Program-made: the position numbers and the translations under genes
From: Cephalotus follicularis
Taxonomy: Eukaryota > Streptophyta > Magnoliopsida > Oxalidales > Cephalotaceae
Direction: 5' to 3'
Length of the DNA stretch: 64,000 nucleotides
Assembly (NCBI GenBank): GCA_001972305.1
Contig: BDDD01002114.1
Location: 112,472 to 176,471 of the forward strand
The notes under the pieces: generated by a model
What the model saw: only the letters and a program-made list of their open reading frames with translations
The model's database searches: none
Told to the model about the DNA's origin: nothing
Part shown: positions 54,564-63,779 of the stretch, one piece after another
Layout: the number at the start of each line of letters is the position of its first letter
Numbering within the stretch: position 1 is the stretch's first letter

Positions 54564-56872
54564 TGTGACAAACCGAATTTCCTTTCTGTACTGTTCATGC
54601 ATCTACTGTACTGTATTGAACTGTATTGGACGGTATTGAACAGAGGTATTCCTATACCTATTGTTGTTGTATCGATTATATGCATGTATAGTCAGGTTTT
54701 TGGGTTGAGTTTCAGAGAATTGACCGAATTGACAATTTAAGTCAATTTCCTTTGTCATTTTCCTTATACTCTCACCATTTCTCATTCTTCTCCCACTCTC
54801 TCTACCCTTCCCTCTCTCCCTCTAGCTAGACATCCTCATTCTCCCCCTCGCAGCTCCGGATTGGCTTCTCCAACAAGCAAGATAGCGATTACAAGTCTTT
54901 TCCTTGCTATTTGAACAACATAGCAGCTGATTATTGGGGGTTTTTAGCCGATTGATCGATTGTTTCTCAACTATTGAAGCTTCGGTTATAGGTAGGACTT
55001 CTCTACTTGTATTACCTATTGCTTAACAGCATGATTGATTGAATTGCATGATTGATTGAATGATTGTATTGTATAGAATTGAAAAACTTGGGTTTTTATT
55101 GATATCCTCGATCTAACTGATCTAGAAGGATTAAATTGAAATTAGAAGGTTGTAACAAGTTTTACTAATCTCAAATGATTGATTTTAACCCTTAGTTTTC
55201 AAAGAATGGGTTTAAATTGGATTTTGACTTGCGATTGGCCACTTTTTTCTGCACAAAAATCGACCCTGCCCAGCAAAGACATCGACCCCAGCCCATGGAC
55301 GTCGATGTATTTCGCTTTAGAATGCTGTGTCCTTGATTCCGCAGCAAAGACATCGATGTCTTTCAAAGACATCGACGTCTTTGCCTTGAGATGTCTTTTC
55401 CCCAGGAAAGACATCGATGCTGAACATGGATGCACATTCCCAGGATAGTTTTATTGAATCGCATCGACGTCTTTGTTCAAAGATATCGACGTCCTTCGGC
55501 TAGATATCTATACAAATAGAGAAAGACATCGATGTCTTTCAAAGACGTCGATGTCCTTCCACCGTTTTAAGGGAATACCCTGATACGCATCGATGTCTTT
55601 GGCCAAGGACATCAACGCCTATCGGGCTGAATGGAACTTTTAACTATTTTAAAGCTAGTTTTCAACTCCTTTTCACATTGTCGCTTGACCGGAGCCTCAC
55701 TTGAGGTATTCAAGAGTTTGAAACATATTTTTCTATGGTTTTCAAAGATTGATTTGTTAGAATGATGGTTAAGCCATAGGCGACGACCCAGTGACTTTCA
55801 TGGATCGAATAGATGTATGATTGATTGATTGTTTGTATAAATCTTATAGAGCGGCTGTATGATTCGCATTGGCATGTTAGGGTGTTAACTTTGTTCACCT
55901 ATCTTGTCGACCATTTCATTTATTGCATTGCTTCATTTATTGTATTGTCGTGCTGACGAGCACTATTGATTGATTGACGATTGATGATCCCTTGAGGGCC
56001 GTAGCTCCCTAACGGTAAGAGTTGCTCCGTCGGTTGTAGCTCATCGAGATTGTATTGACCCAGCCATAGGCTGGAAGATCTATGAGTTCCAGACCTGATC
56101 AGTCTGAGAACCGTAGATAGATCTCCCACCCTTTTTAAAGGACTACATTCCGTGGGATTGATCATTGTTACAGATTTACATCGTACTGACCCGGTCGCAT
56201 GCTCTATAGGATATTGTTGATTGATTGGGTGTTTATACACCATCATTAAGTGTCTGTTATTGATTGATTGTTATAGATCCTATCCGTATGTTCTGTTGTG
56301 GGCCAGGACATATAAATAGTCAGATCGCCAACTGTATTCATGCATTGCCATATCATGCATTGATATTGTACACCGCACATTGATATCTGCATAGACTGTC
56401 ACCGATATTGCACATTGCACATTCATACATGCTGCATGGGGTTTCTGCTTAGCCAGTGTGGCTAACCCCATCCTTCGGGGTGGGACTGTGTTGTACTTCT
56501 TGTGTGCGACATAGGTAGGGCAACAGGTAGTAGCGGACCGAAGGCTTGAAGATTCCATCAACCGAGGGGATAGTCTGGATCTGACAGAGTTCACTGTAAT
56601 TTTGCTATGAGGAGTTTGATAAGTGTATTGTAAAAGATTGGTATTGTAGAGCACTGCATTGTATTGTATTGTATCGAATGACTGATATGGTATTGTAACA
56701 GAACTTGTATTGTATTGTATCGTATGGATGGATAGATTATTGTGTTGTATCTTCCGCACATTGTAAAGTTTTAAGTTGTTCCGCATTTCTATATTGCTAG
56801 TTCCGACCATTGTATTGTGTATTGGATTGAGAGTAATGCCACATGTCCGCCTTGCGGGCGCGGGGTGTTACA
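54564..56872 (+). mobile_element. Solo LTR 2 of the chromovirus family
   Basis: It starts TGTGACAAACCGAATTTCC, ends GGGCGCGGGGTGTTACA, and is flanked by the perfect target duplication AATGA (54559-54563 and 56873-56877). At 2309 bp it is the longest copy in the window and the only one holding the full palindrome array D. No coding is present. Confidence 0.93.
55278..55616. repeat. Phased palindrome array D: 11 ACATCGATGT/GACGTC-type sites
   Basis: Centres at 55282, 55302, 55353, 55372, 55414, 55464, 55486, 55529, 55548, 55590 and 55612. Steps are 20, 51, 19, 42, 50, 22, 43, 19, 42 and 22, so pairs about 20 bp apart alternate with gaps of about 42 or 50. The best copies read AAAGACATCGACGTCTTT. 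Confidence 0.9.
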
Positions 56873-56904
56873 AATGACCACCCTTTTGAATCTTTGATCT
56901 AAAC

Positions 56905-57120
56905 TCCTAGGAGGTAGTGCCTCCAACATCTAGGTTTAGATATCTAGCCACCTATAGGTAGTCCCATAGGAGCTCGACTAGATTTCCTAGTTGCTGTTGG
57001 GTAGTTCCCATATGAGCTCAACAAGGTCTAGTTACCGGTGGGTAGTGCCCACAGGAGCTCAACTAGTATTAGTTGCCTTTTGGATAGTGCCCGCAGGAGC
57101 TCAACTAATATACGTGTCCA
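56905..57120 (+). repeat. Minisatellite GGTAGTGCCCACAGGAGCTC, five units
   Basis: Five imperfect units of about 40 bp follow the pattern GGGTAGTGCCCACAGGAGCT, then CAACTAGT. GGAGCTC and GAGCTC are kept while the flanks vary. It is part of the F-like LTR right of solo LTR 2. Confidence 0.85.
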
Positions 57121-57133
57121 TTGAGGTCACTCT

Positions 57134-57547
57134 TGTGACATCCTGTACCCATAGGGGGTCCGTGATGTCACCCAAATCCATTCAATCACTTATTTTGGGT
57201 ACTAGCTAGTCTATTCCGTATAGCGGAAGACCGTAAAATTTAAAACTTTACTAACATCGATGTATTGCCATTCAAAACTCTTAATCATTCAACCATTAAT
57301 ATAAAACCTGTCATAACTTTAAACATTGTTACAAAAAATTACCATGCATATCGTCTTTTACAATCCATACATGAAACCTTACAATATTTCCCTTGATGTC
57401 ACCCAAGTCTTTATCATAAACATAAACACTCAAAGGAAAAACTCTTACATCCTTGAATCCATGATCTATCCATCCAAGCTATCACTAATCCTCATGCCCA
57501 TGATCACTGCCAATAGCTCCGGATTTATCTGTTCTTGAACATATATA
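57134..57547 (-). repeat. Second gypsy F-like LTR end
   Basis: TGTGACATCCTGTACCC-TAGGGGGTC, GATGTCACCCAAATCCATTCA and TACATCCTTGAATCCATG match the 48178 and 48836 LTR ends. Homology stops near 57547. Confidence 0.7.
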
Positions 57548-57803
57548 GCTGTCAATGGCAAGGGCACGACGAGGGCACTTCAATCCCCTCGCCATTGAGC
57601 AGTTTTTTTTATTTAAAAAGGCATGGTGAGGGTACCCTCGCCATGCCTTCGCCATCTTAAAAATACACGACGAGGGTAGTGATCGCTCTTGCCATGTCCT
57701 CGCCGTGCCCTATACCTAAATCGACTCGGCACTTTCTTTTTTCTTCTCACTCTTTTCGCTATTCTCTATTCCTCATTCTCACTCTTTTCTCTTCCCCACT
57801 GCT

Positions 57804-57804
<1 letters not shown>

Positions 57805-57852
<48 letters not shown>
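57805..57852. repeat. (CT)n microsatellite
   Basis: 24 uninterrupted CT units. Confidence 0.97.
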
Positions 57853-57857
<5 letters not shown>

Positions 57858-58096
57858 TACTCTCCTCCCTGCCTCTCTCTCTCTTTGCTTGCTCTTTCTC
57901 CTCCCTGCCGCTCTCTCTGTCATACCAGATTGCATCCAAGCACAATCGCACCCGATCGATCGTAAGCTCTCACACTCCAAGCTCCGGATCCAACCTCCAT
58001 TCTTCGATTCTAGGTGTTGATTTCTAGATCTAACCTCCATTTTTTTGTTTTATATATTGCTTTTGTATTTGTATTTGTATAGATATATATATATTT

Positions 58097-58097
<1 letters not shown>

Positions 58098-58129
<32 letters not shown>
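58098..58129. repeat. (CA)n microsatellite
   Basis: 16 CA units preceded by TATATATATA. Confidence 0.97.
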
Positions 58130-58132
<3 letters not shown>

Positions 58133-58299
58133 TGTTTAGCATAAAAATGTGTTGTTTTTAATGATTTATTTGTGATATTTTTATGCTTGGAATAGACTGC
58201 TTTGGTTGTGTTATGTTGATTTTCAGGTACAAGAGTAAAAAGACCAAAGTGCATGAAGAATGGTCCAAATTGGTGAAAAATCTGCAGAAAACAGAGCAA

Positions 58300-58600
58300 A
58301 GCGTCAATGCCTAGAATTTAAGCGTAGACGCTTACATACAAAGCGCCAACATTTAAGGTTAAGTATCAACGCCCTAGATCAAAAGTTTAAAAAATTGAAT
58401 TGCACACTTAAAGTATCGACGCCTTTACACAAAGAGTCAGCGCTTTACCAAAACCGTCGACGCTTTGATCGATTGCGTCGACGCTTAACACTGAAGTCTG
58501 CCCAAACAACGCAACATTCAAGTCGACGCTTAGCGCTTCAACATACCAAAGCGTCAACGCAAAGCACCAGACCATCAATGCTTAAATCGTAAGCATCGAC
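58300..58600. repeat. Phased palindrome array E: 12 GCGTCGACGC-type sites
   Basis: Centres at 58304, 58325, 58346, 58366, 58416, 58437, 58457, 58478, 58523, 58554, 58575 and 58596. Steps are 21, 21, 20, 50, 21, 20, 21, 45, 31, 21 and 21. Groups of four at about 21 bp separated by about 50 bp reproduce the layout of array A in an unrelated copia LTR. Confidence 0.9.
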
Positions 58601-58999
58601 ACTTAAGATGTCTGACAGCAAATTTGGAAAATTTATACTTTTGCCAGTTTTGTATCTAGGTTATTTTATTTCCATTTTTAGCAATTTTGAAAGTATAAAT
58701 ACACTACAAGGTCGGCCATAAACAGAGTGTAGCCACCCTCTTGCTCTCTTTTCTTCTTGAATTCAGTTTTTAGTTTATTTACAATGTTTTCTAGCTAAAT
58801 TCTTAATGTTTTTAAGGCAAGAACAAAGCCTAGATTGTATTGCTTCAATTCCATCAATAAAATCCTTGAAGTTTTGATTTGTTCTTCAATTTTTTGCCTT
58901 CACACACACTTTGTCTGTTTGATTAAAATCCACAAATATCTTGTCGGTGAATAAGAACGTTGTTGAATAAATGGTGTTTAACGCAATAAATGGAGTCTA

Positions 59000-59152
59000 C
59001 TCATACGGTTTGTCATGCCGAACACACTCCGTATAAACCTAGCATGTTTACTCATACGATTTGCCGCTGTTGACGTACTCCGTATAGACCTAGCATGAAT
59101 ACTCATATGATTTGTCATCATAGTCGCACTCCGTATCGACCTAGCTGCTATT
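59000..59152 (+). repeat. 51-bp minisatellite, three exact-length units
   Basis: Units start at 59000, 59051 and 59102. CTCATACG-TTTG and ACTCCGTAT-GACCTAGC are conserved, while about 14 bases in the middle vary. CATACGG and CCGTAT are inverted within each unit. Confidence 0.9.
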
Positions 59153-59309
59153 GGTTATCAAGGTTTGATCGTTCAAGTAAGTGAATTGTTCAATATAATA
59201 TATGGTAAGTTTCTATACCCTAAAACCAAATTTAATTTGCATATTTCATTCCATTTTATTTATTGCGTTGATATTTAATTGTTTGCCTGCTTTAATTTCT
59301 GTTTATTGT

Positions 59310-59404
59310 CGCATCAATGCCCTTAACCATCGACGCTACCCTGTAAGCGTCGATGCTTTCCTGCTTTAAATTAATTCTCGTCGACGCCTTGACAAAGCGT
59401 CGAC
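59310..59404. repeat. Second, smaller palindrome cluster in the Athila-like LTR
   Basis: Five sites of the GCATCGACGC type have centres at 59314, 59330, 59350, 59381 and 59400, about 700 bp downstream of array E in the same LTR. Confidence 0.8.
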
Positions 59405-59608
59405 GCCTTCAGTTCCTGTTTTAATAATTAGTTTATTTTTGCATGTTTAGGAGTATATTTTTGATAATAATCTTCTGTTTTGCATCCTTCGCCTAGGTTG
59501 AATAGATTAAAATTAATTTAACTTTATTTCCTAGTGTTCGACTCGTTACTGCACAACTGTGCACTTGTGGTATAAATTTAAAACATTCAAAACACGTGAA
59601 CAAGTTTT

Positions 59609-59626
59609 TGGCGCCGTTGCCAGGGA
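59609..59626 (+). promoter_or_regulatory. Athila-like primer-binding site (tRNA-Asp type)
   Basis: TGGCGCCGTTGCCAGGGA begins six bases after the LTR end and is complementary to the 3' end of plant tRNA-Asp apart from one base. This site type is typical of Athila elements. Confidence 0.88.
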
Positions 59627-59839
59627 AATAAGTTTTAGATTAATTTTAATTTATTTAACTTATTTGTAGTATTTAGTTTAATTAAGTTTTGATTAAAAAA
59701 AATTTTCTACGTTCTTTGTTTTTTGTTATCTGCTTTAATTTAGTATTTCCTATTTTAGTTTATGTTTTGCGTTAATTAGTACTTTTTTCGTTAGTGCATC
59801 CCGTTAGTATATATCTTGTGGTTTGTTTTACGTTAGTGT

Positions 59840-60630
59840 ATGACTGAGTGGGTTCGTGGTCCAAATCATCGTTTGGAAAGAATCAATCATCAACAAGCAA
59901 TAATGGCCGACGAACGCCCAATTCAAACTTTGTGCGATAGATTCTATCTTGCAAGGACAGTGCAACCATCCTGTATCCTGTTGCCTGCTCCTCAAGGGAA
60001 CAATTTTGAGTTGAAATTTCAGTTTATTAGCATGCTTCCGCACTTCCATGGTTTACCCAATGAGGATGCATATCTCTTCCATCGAAAGTTCGAGGAGGTG
60101 TGTGCCCTCATGAAACTTCAGCAACTCTCAGACGATGCCATTAAGTTACGATTCATAAATTTTTCTCTGAAAGATGGAGCTAAAAAGAGGCTGTATAGTC
60201 TCCCAAATGGTTCCATCTCTACATGGGACCATTTCACTGTTTCGTTCCTCAGGAAATTCTTTCCACTTCACAAAACCAATAAACTTAGGAACGACATTCT
60301 CCAGTTTCGCCAAAGACCCAATGAATCATTCTCTCGATGTATGGAATATTTCAAAGACCTTCTCTTAGAGTGTCCACATCACGGTTGGAACATGTGGCAT
60401 TTGTGCCAAATCATTTATGAAGGCATCGACTACCAGACAAAGTACTTGGTCGAGTCAATGTGTCCTGATGGGTTCACCTTGTACACCGATGAAAATGAGG
60501 TTTGGAATTTCCTGTTAGATTTGGGTGAGCGAACTAGGGAGTGGGAGTCCACTCAAGTTTCTGAGAGAGCTATGCCAAATAAAGGGTATGTTATAGAAGG
60601 AGCAGTTGCGCTGGAGGCACAGTTAGACAA
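59840..60630 (+). pseudogene. Athila-like gag, truncated by the chromovirus
   Basis: About 263 codons are open from the ATG at 59840 (MTEWVRGPNHRLERINHQQA) to the insertion point. The retrotransposon gag domain is clear: FHGLPNEDAYLFHRKFEEVC, SDDAIKLRFINFSLKDGAKK, LYSLPNGSISTWDHFTVSFL, RKFFPLHKTNKLRNDILQF and QRPNESFSRCMEYFKDLL, the order seen in Athila gag. An ATG 22 codons in (MADERP) could be the real start. It has no stop before the insertion, so it was probably intact when disrupted. The reading past 60630 belongs to the chromovirus LTR. Confidence 0.9.
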
Positions 60631-61811
60631 TGTAACACCACGCGCCCGCAGGGCGGACACGTGGCATTACTCTAAATCCAATACACAATACAATGGTCGG
60701 GACTAGCAATATAAAAATGTGGAAAACTTAAAACTTTACAATCTATAACACTTGCGGAAGATACAATACAAATCCATTCATACAGTACAATACAATCTTT
60801 TACAATACATAACAACCCTTTAAACAACATTACAATACAGTACATATCCATCTTTCATTACAATATCTCAAAGCAATACATTCCACAATCTACTACAATG
60901 TCTCACAACCAGCTCCGCGGTACCCAAGCAGTCATGCGATCAACGGTCTTCAGTCCTTCTGTCCACTGCTACCTGCTGCCCTACCTATGCCGCACACAAA
61001 GGTACAACACAGCCCCACCCCGAAGGATGGGGTTAGCCACACTGGCTAAGCAGAAACCCCACGCGGCATGTATGCATGTACAATGTGCAATATCGATGAC
61101 AATTTTTACAATATCAATGTGCGGTGTACAATATCAATGCATGACATGACAAATGTACATGTACAATTTGCGATCAGACTACCCGTATGACAATGGCCCA
61201 TAACAGAGCATACGAATAGGATCAATAACAATCAATCAATCAATAGCAGACATTCAATGGTCGTATATGAAACACCCAATCAATCAATCAATATCCTATA
61301 GAGCATGCGACCGGTGTCAATACAGTGTCAATCAGTTAGCAGGGTTCAATCCCACGGAAGGTAGTCCTTCGAAAAGGGTGGGAGATCTATCTACGGTTCT
61401 CAGACTGATCAGGTCTGGAACGCATAGATCTTCCCGCCTATGGCTGGGCCAATACGATCTCGATGAGCTACAGCTGAGGGAGCTACTGATGCCGTTAGGG
61501 AGCTACGACCCTCAGCGAGCGTCAATCGTCAATCAATCGTGCTCGTCAGCATGACAATACAATAAAAGAAGCGGTCGACAGAATAGGTGGACAAAGTCAA
61601 CCTAACATGCCGACGTAACCCACAAGGTCACTCTATAGGATTCATACAATACAATCAATCATTCAATCGAGTCAGTACAACATTAAGTAGAGTCAATGAG
61701 TGNATACAATATCAATAGGTATAAGAATACATCAATTCAATACAGTTCAGTACGGTCCAATACGGTACGATGTATGCATGAACAGTACAAAAGGGAATTC
61801 GGGTCGTCACA
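60631..61811 (-). repeat. Chromovirus 3' LTR
   Basis: 1181 bp; on the minus strand it starts TGTGACGACCCGAATTCCC and ends GGGCGCGTGGTGTTACA, the same family as the solo LTRs at 49660 and 54564. It lacks the middle third present in solo LTR 2, including palindrome array D. An undetermined base (N) is at 61703, near that junction. Confidence 0.92.
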
Positions 61812-61826
61812 TTCTCCTCTCCTTAA
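61812..61826 (-). promoter_or_regulatory. Chromovirus polypurine tract
   Basis: On the minus strand AAGGAGAGGAGAA abuts the LTR start TGTGACG. Confidence 0.85.
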
Positions 61827-61864
61827 AAGAATCTGGTCCCCAAATTCATAGGTCAAACAATCAA

Positions 61865-62106
61865 TCAGTCAAAAAGGAAAGGATATGTCTCTCTCATATC
61901 GTCCTCGCGCTCCCAGGTACGCTCCATTGAACCATGATACTGCCATAGAACACTGACCAAAGAGATGGTCTTGTTCCTCAATACTCTGGTCTATCGGTCA
62001 ACAATCTGTATAGGAGTCTCTGTAAACGATAAGTCAGGTTCCAGCTGAATCTGACCATACTCAATGATGTGTGAAGGATCCCGAACATATCTCCTCAACT
62101 TTGAGG
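61865..62106 (-). pseudogene. Chromovirus chromodomain
   Basis: On the minus strand RRYVRDPSHIIEYGQIQLE is the hinge before the chromodomain. It is followed by TPIQIVDR, a TAG stop at 61991-61993, VLRNKTISLVSVLWQYHGSM and ERTWEREDDMRETYPFLF, ending at the TGA at 61865-61867. The order (ILDR, LRNK-x-I-x-L-V-x-V-L-W, TWE-x-E) is that of Tekay/Del chromodomains, which in relatives steer integration toward heterochromatin. It is in a different frame from integrase, separated by a deletion. Confidence 0.85.
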
Positions 62107-63080
62107 AAAACATGGTCACCAACACTAAACTCCAAGCCTCTGCGATGAACATCAGCATAGCTTTTCTGTCTGCTCTGTGCAACACTCAATCGATCTCTAA
62201 TCAGTTTCACTTTCTCTGCGGTAATCTGTACAATCTCTGGCCCCAAAATACTCTTTTCACCGACCTGATCCCAACAAACTGGCGATCGACACTTCCTACC
62301 ATATAGAGCTTCATAGGGAGCCATCTGTATGCTCTCGTGATAACTGTTGTTATATGAGAACTCAATCAAATGCAAGTAGTCATCCCAAATACCTCCAAAG
62401 TCGAGAACGCATGCTCGAAGCATGTCCTCCAACGTCTGAATGGTCCTTTCGGACAAACCATCTGTTTGGGGATGAAAAGCAGTGCTGAAACTCAATTCTG
62501 TACCCATAGCTACCTGTAACTTCCTCCAAAACCCGGAAGTGAAGCGAGAGTCTCGATCCGAAACAATGCTGAGAGGAGCTCCATGTGCTTTAACAATCTC
62601 TTTCATGAACAATCTGGACAACTTCTCTCTAGAATAAGTCATCCGAATCGGTAGGAAGTGGGCCGACTTCATGAGTCGATCGACCACAACCCAAATACCA
62701 TCATGTCTGTCACGGGTCAGAGGCAACCCAGACACAAAATCCATGGAAATGTGCTCCCATTTCCACTTAGGAATGAGCAAAGGCTGAAGCAAACCTGCCG
62801 GTCTCTGGTGCTCTGCCTTAACTTGCTGACAAGTGAGGCATCTAGATACAAACTCTGCGATTTCTCTCTTCATGCCACCCCACAAATAGCTAAGTTTTAG
62901 GTCATGATACATCTTCGTACTCCCTGGATGGACAGAGAGACGAGATTTATGAGCTTGAGAAAGAAACTCTTCCTTCAACTCGCTATAGGCTGGAATGCAA
63001 ATTCTGTTCCTGTATCTCAATAACCCATCTGTATAGAGAGAGAAATCAGGTTTCAATCCTTCATCAATAGCAGTAGCCAC
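62061..63080 (-). pseudogene. Chromovirus integrase
   Basis: On the minus strand the HHCC module is visible (HKSRLSVHPGSTKMYHDLK, then CLTCQQVKAEHQ). The core has SMDFVSGLP (first D), IVSDRDSRF (second D) and HPQTDGLSERTIQTLEDM (E), then FSYNNSYHESIQMAPYEALY and GRKCRSPVCW. The C-terminus reaches GDHVFLKV and then departs from the family (EEICSGSFTHH). The GPY/F module, KGKLSPR-x-x-GPF in relatives, has been deleted, joining FLKV to the pre-chromodomain hinge out of frame. A TAG at 63081-63083 separates integrase from RNase H in the same frame. Confidence 0.92.
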
Positions 63081-63083
63081 TTT

Positions 63084-63779
63084 CTATAATTCAATATCCA
63101 CTATCTGTGCATCTCTAATCCGGTCAAGCAATGCGGGTTGCACCTGAATATGGGAAAGAGTCATACAAGATAGCTTGCGACTCAATGCATCTGCAACGAC
63201 ATTTGCTTTTCCAGGATGGTATTCAATGTCACAATCATAATCATTAAGAAGCTCAAACCACCTTCTCTGTCTCATGTTCAATTCCTTCTGCGAAAAGAGA
63301 TATCTCAAACTCTTATGATCAGTGAAAACTGTGAACTTGGTCCCATAAAGGTAGTGGAGCCATTTCCCTAGAGCAAAGACAATGGCCGCCAACTCCAAGT
63401 CATGCACTGGGTAGTTTTCTTCATGTGGTTTGATCTTCCTCGATGCATATGCTATCACTTTGTCGTACTGCATAAGAACACAACCAAGCCCCTTTCTAGA
63501 AGCATCGGTGTATACAACAAAGTCTTCGTTCCCGTCTGGCAAGGCTAAGACATGAGCAGAAATCAATCTGTCTTTCAACTCTTGAAAACTTCTTTCACAA
63601 TCACTATCCCATACAAAGGCAGCGTTCTTCTGTGTCAATCTGCTCAACGGTGTTGCAATACGGGAAAATCTCTCAACAAACCGATGATAATACCCTGCTA
63701 AACCCAAGAAGTTGCGAACTTCGGAAGCATTCGTCAGTCGTTTCCAATCTTTCACTGCCTCTACTTGCGATGGATCCAC
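63084..63779 (-). pseudogene. Chromovirus RNase H with reverse transcriptase connection
   Basis: On the minus strand [20 protein letters not shown] and [17 protein letters not shown] form the tail of the polymerase. RNase H follows: [58 protein letters not shown] and [12 protein letters not shown], keeping the catalytic D-E-D-D positions. The block is open for 232 codons. The TAG at its end (IEL*KVATAI) fits CAG to TAG. Confidence 0.92.

Larger units (their letters stand above)
53957..57133 (-). repeat. Gypsy F-like LTR fragment, interrupted by solo LTR 2
   Basis: From TGTAGCACCCTGGGTCC the sequence shares blocks with the gypsy F LTR: CCCCATGCCGAATGATGGGT against CCCCATCCCGAAGGATGGTT, and CTCATACTGGCATA-ATA against CCCATACTGGCATATACATA. 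It is split by solo LTR 2 and continues to about 57130 with the minisatellite at 56905. A second F-like LTR end begins immediately after. Confidence 0.62.
57548..58160. other. Segment with CGAGGG hairpins and microsatellites
   Basis: 57560-57720 carries several GCGAGG/CCTCGC and CGACGAGGG words and a 28-bp near-perfect palindrome at 57620-57647 centred on GGGTACCC. A (CT)n run lies at 57805-57852 and a (CA)n run at 58098-58129. Open frames across the CT run are repeat artefacts. The 5' end of the Athila-like LTR may fall near the end of this segment. Confidence 0.55.
58200..60630 (+). mobile_element. Athila-like Ty3/gypsy element, 5' part
   Basis: An LTR ending in ACGTGAACA at 59602 is followed by a tRNA-Asp type primer site and an Athila-type gag that is cut at 60630 by the chromovirus. 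The left end of the LTR is not marked by a partner copy, so the start given is a guess. The LTR region holds two palindrome clusters and a 51-bp minisatellite. The rest of the element would lie beyond the window. Confidence 0.72.

Noticed and set aside
57679-58040. Serine/leucine-rich and arginine/glutamate-rich open frames
   Set aside because: They are translations of the CT microsatellite and its surroundings.
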